From contig MEDW01000003.1 of NCBI GenBank assembly GCA_001724215.1, forward strand, positions 1 through 64,000: DNA of 64,000 nucleotides, written 5' to 3'. This stretch comes from Erythrobacter sp. SCN 62-14 (GTDB taxonomy: Bacteria; Pseudomonadota; Alphaproteobacteria; Sphingomonadales; Sphingomonadaceae). Below, in pieces: positions 50,201 to 57,393 of the stretch. The translations under genes and the position numbers were made by a program. Within the stretch, counting starts at the first letter, position 1; every line of letters begins with the position of its first letter. Under the pieces are notes generated by a model. It made no database searches. It was not told the DNA's origin and was given only the letters and a program-made list of their open reading frames with translations.

Positions 50201-51330
50201 GTGGGGTCAACCGTGATGGTCTGCCCATCGCGGCCATATTGCGCATAGGTGAGCGAATGGCGCGGCTCGCGGTCATTGGCATAGACCACATGGCAGGATG
50301 CGCAGCCCGAATGGCGATAATCGCCCGGCTGATCGTTGGTCCCCATGAACCATGTGAAGGGATCATTGAGGCGCGTCTTGTGGATGTTGAGCGCGGGGAT
50401 CGCCACCCTCAGCCCCGTGCCGGGGCCGCGATTGGATTGCTTCAAATCAGGCCGCCCCGGCTCCTCCAACCGCTGGATCTGGCCCGATGGGCTCGGCAAG
50501 CCGATTTCGGGGAATTGCGAATTGATGGTGCGCCCGCCGCGTTCAAACACCCGGAACACATCGCCCGGCGGGATCACCTGCCATGTGGGCAGGGGGTAAA
50601 GCTCAGCCAGCACGCCGCGCGCTTCCTGTTCGGCTGACAGCTTGCCATCCTTGCCGGCGCCGGGCGAAGTGATCTTCGCAGGCTTGCCATCGCGGGTATA
50701 GGCCTCTCCCAAAGCGTAATTCTTGAAGGGCAAAATGCCGTTATTATAGGCCGCCCCGCCCCACAGCATCGCGCCTGTCGCCATGATTGATCGTTCCGCC
50801 GCCTCGATCGCCTGAATGTGACACGCCCCGCAGGCATCGCGCGCCACGCGGTAATCGGATGGGTTCACGAATTTGACGAATTCAGGCGCTTCCTTGTTGA
50901 GCAGCGCATAGGTCCGCTTGGGATTGGCGGATGAGGGAAAATGCCAGCTATCGGGATATTTGGGAAGCACATGCGCCCGGTCGCGCGCGGCGACATAATC
51001 GGGGTGATCGTGCGGCAATTCGGCGTTGCCGCGCACAGACGTATCCCCGCCGTGGCAATCGGTGCAGCCTATCCGTACGGCAGGCGAAAGGTGCATGGTG
51101 GGTGCATCGGATTTGGTGTGGCAGGTGAGACAGCCTTCTGATTTCTTATCCATTTCCGCGACCGATTGCTGGGCCGGAGCGGGCGCGGCAATCACGCGGG
51201 AATAATCGCGCTTCACCGGTTTTTCCTTGTCGGCCGCCATCGTGTCGCCCGCCAGCATCGCAAGCGCCAAGAGGCCTGCTCCGATCACCAGAGCGAGTGT
51301 GCGCATCAGGGGTTGGGTCAGCCAAGCCAT
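47239..51330 (-). CDS. Exported decaheme cytochrome with C-terminal LVIVD-repeat beta-propeller
   Basis: Signal peptide, ten CXXCH motifs counted by eye, C-terminal repeats such as VAFITAARGLVVVDLANPLEP and YAYVAAKAEGLVILDVKNPLAP. Confidence 0.9.
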   Translation of the reverse strand: MAWLTQPLMRTLALVIGAGLLALAMLAGDTMAADKEKPVKRDYSRVIAAPAPAQQSVAEMDKKSEGCLTCHTKSDAPTMHLSPAVRIGCTDCHGGDTSVRGNAELPHDHPDYVAARDRAHVLPKYPDSWHFPSSANPKRTYALLNKEAPEFVKFVNPSDYRVARDACGACHIQAIEAAERSIMATGAMLWGGAAYNNGILPFKNYALGEAYTRDGKPAKITSPGAGKDGKLSAEQEARGVLAELYPLPTWQVIPPGDVFRVFERGGRTINSQFPEIGLPSPSGQIQRLEEPGRPDLKQSNRGPGTGLRVAIPALNIHKTRLNDPFTWFMGTNDQPGDYRHSGCASCHVVYANDREPRHSLTYAQYGRDGQTITVDPTIANKLEPAGGGYGKKDKKHAAVKEPGKTYEDGALTIDGKMKEKGHPLQHVFTRAIPTAQCMNCHMHQPNIFLNSYLGYTMWDYESDAPFMWPEQQKYPTSAEVRAVLDRNPEGAAPKGKWADLDFLRNVYDLNPKLKDTQFADYHGHGWNFRAIFKRDREGNLLDADGKIIDPDDPEKWRKEGEGKFVEPGVNPGKAVHMMSIHAEVGMQCADCHYEQDSHGNGLIYGEVANAIEIGCKDCHGTADAYPTLRTSGPAAPPQGHNLALLRNPDGQRRFEWVEGADGRRKLIQRSIVDPKLEWVVSLVKDAVDPTSPEFNAKAARAKLMSRYGAETGRFEFGEGVSLEDRAHRDPEMACFTCHLSWTTSCGGCHLPIEANWKTASHRYEGGETRNFATYNPQVARDEMFQLGKHQTTKGNQIAPVRSSSALVLSSMNINRERIYVQQPPISAIGFSSQAFAPHFPHTVRKTETKTCSDCHLSDKDDNNAIMAQLLLLGTNYVNFVGMNAWTGLEGGFQATRVTEYDEPQSVIGSYLHKYAYPDYWRMHVEDNGRELKNWVRGNTFDKNLSGETKPLEEFVNINQGTPGRVGCLQVRGEYMFVAEGKGGFRAYDVASVANKGVSERILTGPFSKLGHNTQVKTANATCMALPTNQPIAPTRSTPEMRAINQEQAFLPIYNYAVVTDSVEGLVLVNVNTLADGEFRGNRLRREVLADGSTAWNPGGVLDGARHIHLAGEVAFITAARGLVVVDLANPLEPKLAAVRELRDARASAIQFRYLWVSDADGVKLFDVTNLRHPIARPEATVRLSDARRIYVARTYAYVAAKAEGLVILDVKNPLAPRIHQKVTLDGALNDAEDVMVATTNASLFAYVADGRNGMKLLQLTSPDSQRNFYGFSPTPVPELIAFAKTPSPAISISKGLDRDRAVDETGGQIAVFGRLGSRPFTRPEMERLFMTRAGVPWKVSDEVNMSRWIGRLPPPASQQRAGR

Positions 51331-53171
51331 CAGTAAGTCAGCACCACATTGGCCAGCACCGAGAAAAACTCGCGGCCTGTGCCCAGATTATCAAACAGAT
51401 TGCGAAAGCCCTTGCCCGGCAGCAGCGCGGCGGCCGACAGCCGCATCACAATGTTCTGCGTCGCCTTGGGCCGCCAGATTGCGGCGGCTGACAGATCAAA
51501 ACCGATCTCGCGCGGGATGCTGCCTTCGTTCCTTAACACCTGTAAAACCTGCGTGTTCTGGAACCACAGGTGGTTGGCATTGGTGGAAAGTCGGAACTCC
51601 GGCGTCAGATCGAAATCCGCGCCAATGCCGGTCAGGATCAGGCCGGGATTGACGAAATTGGATTGGCCCTGCTCTTTCGAGCTGCGCAGCGAGTTGAGGA
51701 TGCCATTGCGCCCATTGACGCTGACGGCGCGCCCGCCACCTGCGAAAGGAATGGTCTGGCGGATCCAGTAAGAGGTATCCGCCCCTGCAAAAATCGGGTT
51801 TTCAAAGATCGCATCAAACCCGGTTTCCTTGTTGTCAAACGGGTCTTTATCGCCGCTTGCATAGGCGCCGGACAGACGGAAGCGCATCCAGTTATTGTCG
51901 TAACTTGCCTCCAGCGCGCCGAACTGGGCGTTGATATTGGCAGGCTCTCCGGTGAAGATATTGTTGCGGTTTTCGCCGAGCGCCCAATAGGCGCTCGCCG
52001 TCAGGTTGATGCGTCCGATGCGGCCATCAGCGTTGTAGCCCAGATAGACCACATCATAATCGCGCCCCCGCAAATCGCCGAGCAAAGCCGGGCGCACCGG
52101 AAAGCCATTGGTGTCCACCTCGATGCGGCCGCCTTCGCGGTTCATGTTGTAGGCAACAGTGATCTGGCTGGTGAGCGCGGGGATCAGGAAATCCTGCCGG
52201 TAGGCATTGGCGACAAACACAAAATCATCGCGCGGGCGCTGGACAATCGAATTGAGGCCGGAATTGGTGTCTTTCTCCAGCCGCCAGAACGCGCCGAGAT
52301 TGAACTGAAAGCGGTTGTTGTCGCGCGAGCCGAACAGCCGCACGCCCAATTGCTGATCGTTGAACAGGAACCCGCGGAAATCCGACTGAAACGGCTGGAT
52401 GCCTGCGCGGATCGAGATGAAATCGAAGCGTTCCGTGTCGAATTCGGTGAAGTGGTAATCGACGAAAGCTTCCTGCACCCCCACGAAACTGTCAAAGCGG
52501 GTCGTCCCGCGCGAAGGCTCGACAAACAGCACGCGCCGTTCGGGCACTTCGACATAGTTCATGTTGAAAGCGAGCGTGACGCGGTATTCAATCGAGGGCG
52601 GCTTGAAGTTGGTCGAGCCTTTGAGCAGCGCTGCGCCGACCAGAAAAGTCTGGCTCAGCACAGTCGAGAAATTGTTGCCGAACACATCGAGCCGGTCGGG
52701 GTCCTGCGTCGTCTGGATCCCGACAGGAATCGGGAAAGTGCGCGGTTCATACACAGTGTCGCTGATGAGATTGGCGACGAAAAACCAATCATCGCCTTTA
52801 ATCGGCAGCCACGGCACTTTTTCGCGGTTGATCGGGCGATCCCCCTTGTAAGTGTTCTGGTTATAGGGGTCGAACAGGTTTTCGCGCACCAGCCCCAGCG
52901 TTTCAATCAGCCGCCAGCGATCAGGGATCGGGAGCTGATCGCGCGGGAAAGCTTCGGGCGGCGGCGCACGGATCGCGCCTTCGTTGCGCTGGATGGTGCG
53001 TTCGGGCAGCGGCGCGGTGTAGCCGGGCCGCTGGCGGCCTTCGATCAGTTCCGGGTCAACCGGCGGCGCGTCCTCCTCCCAATCGGCGGGCGGCGGGGAT
53101 GCTTGCTCGCTCGGCTCTTCGGCGGCGACCGGTTGCACAATCAACGCAGCAGGGAGGAAGAGCCAAGCCAT
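51330..53171 (-). CDS. Outer-membrane beta-barrel protein (DUF1302-like), 613 aa
   Basis: Signal peptide, alternating amphipathic strands, LGLVRENLFDPYNQNTYKGDRPI, C-terminal FFSVLANVVLTY; start overlaps the upstream gene region and stop overlaps the decaheme start. Confidence 0.8.
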   Translation of the reverse strand: MAWLFLPAALIVQPVAAEEPSEQASPPPADWEEDAPPVDPELIEGRQRPGYTAPLPERTIQRNEGAIRAPPPEAFPRDQLPIPDRWRLIETLGLVRENLFDPYNQNTYKGDRPINREKVPWLPIKGDDWFFVANLISDTVYEPRTFPIPVGIQTTQDPDRLDVFGNNFSTVLSQTFLVGAALLKGSTNFKPPSIEYRVTLAFNMNYVEVPERRVLFVEPSRGTTRFDSFVGVQEAFVDYHFTEFDTERFDFISIRAGIQPFQSDFRGFLFNDQQLGVRLFGSRDNNRFQFNLGAFWRLEKDTNSGLNSIVQRPRDDFVFVANAYRQDFLIPALTSQITVAYNMNREGGRIEVDTNGFPVRPALLGDLRGRDYDVVYLGYNADGRIGRINLTASAYWALGENRNNIFTGEPANINAQFGALEASYDNNWMRFRLSGAYASGDKDPFDNKETGFDAIFENPIFAGADTSYWIRQTIPFAGGGRAVSVNGRNGILNSLRSSKEQGQSNFVNPGLILTGIGADFDLTPEFRLSTNANHLWFQNTQVLQVLRNEGSIPREIGFDLSAAAIWRPKATQNIVMRLSAAALLPGKGFRNLFDNLGTGREFFSVLANVVLTY

Positions 53172-53174
53172 CGC

Positions 53175-55130
53175 CTAAAGCCCCTCGCACACGTTCTGCG
53201 CTGCGGTATCTAGGAAAGGCGCGAAGGGGCAGTTGATATAGCGCAGCCGCACCTGCCGCGTGCCCACCTGCACAAGCACGCGGTCTGCGCGGATCGCATT
53301 CGGCGCATTGCCGATGCCGGTCCCCGCCTTCTGCGCGCCATTGTGAAGGCCGAGAAAGCTGATCATGTCATCCTGATCGATCCCGTCGCCCGACACACCA
53401 ATCGCGCCGACCAGCACATTACCGCGATAGATCGGAACAGAGCCGGGAAAGATCTGGATGCCATTGGCAAGGCGGCTCGTGCCCGCAGGCGTCACCGGCA
53501 GGCTGGTGCAATTCCTCGGCGTATCAGTGGGCGCAGCGCCGGTGACAAAGCCCAAGTGCTGCGCCAAATTGCCGATGATGAGCGCCGATTGCAGCCCGGT
53601 CGAAAAGGGATTGAACTGTGCGATGGGGCGCGAAAACGGCCCCGGTGGGCGGCCCAATTCGCCATCGGGGAAATAGGGGCGCGCAAGGTTTCCGGTCGCC
53701 CGGTCCGAGAAAGCGAATTGCCCGGTCAGCGCCTGTGGATTGCCGAGGAAATCGCGCGCGCGACTCACGAATTGCGGCACTTCGCCGCTGGCCGCCTGCA
53801 TTTCGGCAGCCGCAAAGGGGGCAGAGAAGAAATTGGCGCTGCGCGCCTTCTGCAAGCTCACATCAATCCCGAAAATCGGCGCATCGGGCGAACGCACAAT
53901 GCCGAGCACCGCCCCGCGCGTATCAACCAGGCTGATCGTCACTTCGGCGCGGCTGTCCAAGGGCTGGCGGATTTGGGCGCGCGCGCGGCTCATGATGGTG
54001 AAGGCTTCTTCGAGGATCACCCGCGCCTCGGCAAAGGAGATGGGGGTGGCGACATCGCCTGCATCTGTCCCGCCGCGGACCGGGAAGCGGGCAGCGCCCA
54101 TACCGTTGGTCAGCACAAAGGCATCGCGCAAGCTGAACTCGGAAGGCAAAGACGCGCGCACGCCCGAAGCCTCGCTGCCATAGGTTGCCCCTGCAACAAG
54201 GCCGCCGCCGCCGAAATAACCCGCCACCGCCACCAGCGCGCCGGGGGTTGCCGCAAAGCTCGCGCCGCCAATCGCACCGACTTGCGAATAGGCCGCATCG
54301 GTGTAGCGCAGCGATGTGCCGTCAGCGAAAATGCGGTCTGCGCGGATGGTGATCGGTGCTTCGAAGCCCACCGTGCCGGCCAGCGCAATCAGCTCATCCA
54401 GATCATTGTCGCGGTCGAGCACATTGGGATCAAACCCATAGACCCCGTCGGCCATCACCCCGATACCGCCCACTACGACGCCGTTTTTATAAAGCGGAAA
54501 GCCCCCCGGATCAGCCGCCAGCCCCAAGGGCGAGCGCTTGGGCCCGACCATCCCATCACTCGCCCGCGCGGCCAGATCAGAGCAGGGCAATTGGCTGAAC
54601 TGGACGCCAAACAAAGGCCCGCTTTCAAGGCCAGCCGTGCTGGGGGCGGGCGGGAAGTGCTCTTGCACGATCATGCTGGCGGTGCGGGTGGAAAAGGCAT
54701 TCCCGCTGCTCGACAGATAAGCCCCGGTGATTGCCTTGGCGATGGCGGCAGCGGCGCTGGGCACTTCCAGCCCTTGCGCATCAATATTGTCGCCATTGGG
54801 CGCCGCCGATATCCGCGCAGTCGCTCCTGCTCCCGGCATGGCAAACACGCCGAGCACATTGCCCACGCGGTCAGTAACGGCGATAGTGGCGCTGGCCCCG
54901 CTGGCACGGGCCTGGGCTGCGGCCTGCGCAATGATCGTGCCGACTTCGGCTGCACTCAGGTTTTCGGCGCGCGGCACGGAATAAAACGCGCCGCTAGGAG
55001 GCGGAGCAGGTGGCGGCGCGGGCGGCGCGGTTCCGCCGCCGCCTCCGCCGCCACTTTCACCGCCGCCGCCGCACGCGCTCACCACCAGGGCAAGGCCAGC
55101 CAGCAGCGCGGTTCCCCCCTTGCGCCCCAT
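53175..55130 (-). CDS. Lipoprotein with two GlcG/HbpS-like (DUF336) haem-binding domains
   Basis: Lipobox VSAC followed by Gly/Pro linker; ATIAVTDRVGNVLGVFAMPGA and VTISLVDTRGAVLGIVRSPDAP repeats. Confidence 0.85.
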   Translation of the reverse strand: MGRKGGTALLAGLALVVSACGGGGESGGGGGGGTAPPAPPPAPPPSGAFYSVPRAENLSAAEVGTIIAQAAAQARASGASATIAVTDRVGNVLGVFAMPGAGATARISAAPNGDNIDAQGLEVPSAAAAIAKAITGAYLSSSGNAFSTRTASMIVQEHFPPAPSTAGLESGPLFGVQFSQLPCSDLAARASDGMVGPKRSPLGLAADPGGFPLYKNGVVVGGIGVMADGVYGFDPNVLDRDNDLDELIALAGTVGFEAPITIRADRIFADGTSLRYTDAAYSQVGAIGGASFAATPGALVAVAGYFGGGGLVAGATYGSEASGVRASLPSEFSLRDAFVLTNGMGAARFPVRGGTDAGDVATPISFAEARVILEEAFTIMSRARAQIRQPLDSRAEVTISLVDTRGAVLGIVRSPDAPIFGIDVSLQKARSANFFSAPFAAAEMQAASGEVPQFVSRARDFLGNPQALTGQFAFSDRATGNLARPYFPDGELGRPPGPFSRPIAQFNPFSTGLQSALIIGNLAQHLGFVTGAAPTDTPRNCTSLPVTPAGTSRLANGIQIFPGSVPIYRGNVLVGAIGVSGDGIDQDDMISFLGLHNGAQKAGTGIGNAPNAIRADRVLVQVGTRQVRLRYINCPFAPFLDTAAQNVCEGL

Positions 55131-56521
55131 CAGCCAAGCCTGCCAATCGCGCCGGCAGCCGCCTTCAAAGCGCTGCGGAAATCGGCGGGGCGATAGGCGT
55201 TGGGCTCTTCCACCGCCTTGTAAGCGCGCGCCAGATTGGCGCGGATACCCGCTGCCGCCCCGCTGGTGACGCGGCCCTCGCGCACCAGAGCATTCAAGAG
55301 CGTGTCCACCGCCATCACCGCCTGCACCGATCCGGCATAGTCGGTGAACTGCGCAGAGGTTGCCTCACCTGCGATAATGGCGATCACGCGGAAGGCATCA
55401 TCTTTGCCATAGCCGCGCGTGCTGAGCGCATCAGCGAGCGCCCCGGCCCGCGCACCCAGCCCTTGCGCCGCTGTGCGCGCCGCGCCTGCATCGCTTGCCA
55501 TCGCCTTGTGGAAATCACGCGCCGCAGTGCGGAATGCAGCGGCTTCTGACGGGACCAGCGCGCCCGCCACCGCGCCGAGCAGGATGATGTTTTCATCATT
55601 GAAAGGCGGATTGCCAAAGGCGATGGGACGGGCGGGATTAACCTCAAAGGTCAGCTTGCGGTTTGGCCCGTCAGTGATGGTGCGGTGGCACGAATGGCAA
55701 TCGTAGAAATAGAACTGCGGGAAGATGCCTTCTGACGCAAATTTGGGCTGGGCAAACAGGCTGGTGGCCCGCCGCACCGCTTCGGCCTGTCCCACCGCCC
55801 AGAACCGCACCGCATTCGGGCGCGATTTGCGCGCCACATAGTCGGCATCAATATCGTGGTGCTGTTGCAGCGTGCTGAACAGATCAAGCTCGAAGGAAAT
55901 GCGCGGGTGGCCTGCTGCCATCATCGCGTGAGTCACGAATTGCCCCGGCTTGGATGAACCATAGTGGCAATCAAGGCAGACATTGGCGCGCGCCTTGGGG
56001 GTATCAAGCGGGATCAGCCCTGCCGCAATGTTGCTCGCATGGGTGGCAGGCCGGGCATAGTGTGCCGCCAGCCAGCCTGCGCCGCTGGTCGATCCCGAAG
56101 CGCCGTGGCAGCTTTCGCAGCCCACCCCATCGCTGAGCGTGAATTTCGCGCCGCGCTGCGCTTTGGGGGCATAGGTCGCATGGCAGCCTAGACAGGCCTC
56201 GGCAGAGGTTGCAGACCCCAATCCAAGGCTGGCGGCAATCTGCTGCCCGCGCCGCCCGGCAAGCACGGCGTAAGCGCGGCTATGGGCGCCCGAGGGTGAG
56301 GAGGGTTCTTGCCAGGTGGCTATTTCATCCTGCCGGACAACCGCGCCGTTGCCTTCAGCCCGGCCATGGCAAGTGGAGCCTGCACAGCTGGCCACGCCTT
56401 CAAACACCGGATTACCAATCGCGACGGAAGCGGGAAAAATCACGCAGAGCGCGAGCATTGCCCCGCCCGCAGGCGCAAGCAACCGCCTCAACGCGTGGTT
56501 CAAAGCCGATCTTTCCGCCAT
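55130..56521 (-). CDS. Multihaem cytochrome c554-like protein
   Basis: CAGSTCH (CX4CH) plus CLGCH, CESCH, CLDCH, CHSCH; N-terminal signal. Confidence 0.85.
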   Translation of the reverse strand: MAERSALNHALRRLLAPAGGAMLALCVIFPASVAIGNPVFEGVASCAGSTCHGRAEGNGAVVRQDEIATWQEPSSPSGAHSRAYAVLAGRRGQQIAASLGLGSATSAEACLGCHATYAPKAQRGAKFTLSDGVGCESCHGASGSTSGAGWLAAHYARPATHASNIAAGLIPLDTPKARANVCLDCHYGSSKPGQFVTHAMMAAGHPRISFELDLFSTLQQHHDIDADYVARKSRPNAVRFWAVGQAEAVRRATSLFAQPKFASEGIFPQFYFYDCHSCHRTITDGPNRKLTFEVNPARPIAFGNPPFNDENIILLGAVAGALVPSEAAAFRTAARDFHKAMASDAGAARTAAQGLGARAGALADALSTRGYGKDDAFRVIAIIAGEATSAQFTDYAGSVQAVMAVDTLLNALVREGRVTSGAAAGIRANLARAYKAVEEPNAYRPADFRSALKAAAGAIGRLG

Positions 56522-56637
56522 CTCTTCCCCCTTCGAGATGCCTTGCTGTGCCAGCCTCAGACCTTAGCCTGCGCCTGATTCAGCCCGATGCCCATCCTTG
56601 CCGTATGAACGAGGCTTGTAAACACCCTATTGTGCCT

Positions 56638-57393
56638 TCACGCTTCCATATCCTCTGCGGCCTGCGCTGCTGCTTCGAGCGATGTGCTGAGCTGCTCAAG
56701 TTGGACAGCGCACCCTTTGCCGATCAGCGCTTCGGCAAGCGCATCGGGTGCCTCATAATCCTCGCTCAAAAGCATAAAGCCAAGCTGGGCGGCGAGCGTC
56801 CCGTCGGGCGCGGTCACCTGATAGGTTGTCCCTTCGCGGATCGGCAGGCGCGCAGGATCGAGCGCAGCGATCATCACCGTGTCATCGAAAGTCACCTCGA
56901 CCTGCGCTTCCCCCGCTTCATCGGCGATGCGGTAGGTCGAGACGCCAGCCGTGCCAGGACGCCACAGCCGCACAGTGTCGAGATCATAAAGGCAGATCGT
57001 ACCCGAGCGCGTCACATCGACATACCACAGGCTGGGATTGCTGGGCGCGTCATCCACTTCGCCGCGCACCGCCCCGGTGCGCACCCGGCTGGCGGCCCGC
57101 TTGCGGGTAAGGGCAGCAAAGCGCTCGTTCGCCACTTGCGGGCGATCTCCCACCCGGTGGCTGCCCGCGCCCTTGATCACGCGGGTACCGCCCGAGGTCA
57201 GCACTGTCACCACATCGCCATCGCGCAAGGTGATTGTGGCATTGTCATCGAGCTTGGTGCCGACAGGAAAGCGTGAGGCCGATGGCCCGGAGGATTTCAC
57301 CACCACGCCTGCCAAGACGCTCGCTGGCATGGCAAGACATGCGCCGGCAAGCAGTGCACCGGAAATCCGTTGTTTCAACCTAGCTGAGAACAT
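56638..57393 (-). CDS. FecR-like periplasmic protein
   Basis: Signal peptide; FPVGTKLDDNATITLRDGDVVTVLTSGGTRVIKG resembles FecR domains; overlaps the adenylate cyclase stop. Confidence 0.6.
   Translation of the reverse strand: MFSARLKQRISGALLAGACLAMPASVLAGVVVKSSGPSASRFPVGTKLDDNATITLRDGDVVTVLTSGGTRVIKGAGSHRVGDRPQVANERFAALTRKRAASRVRTGAVRGEVDDAPSNPSLWYVDVTRSGTICLYDLDTVRLWRPGTAGVSTYRIADEAGEAQVEVTFDDTVMIAALDPARLPIREGTTYQVTAPDGTLAAQLGFMLLSEDYEAPDALAEALIGKGCAVQLEQLSTSLEAAAQAAEDMEA

Noticed and set aside
41223-53171. Known MtrCAB/PioAB-type conduit
   Set aside because: Although the logic is similar, the decaheme-LVIVD protein, FHA-decaheme and the barrel do not visibly resemble MtrA/MtrB/MtrC or PioA/PioB; no claim of homology is made.
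49117-53213. Long + strand ORFs (506 and 547 aa) opposite the decaheme and barrel genes
   Set aside because: Shadow frames; the minus frames contain CXXCH motifs and outer-membrane signatures.
53343-55196. 617-aa + strand ORF opposite the HbpS lipoprotein
   Set aside because: Mirror frame of a real minus-strand gene; low-complexity Arg/Ala/Gly-rich product without recognisable domains.
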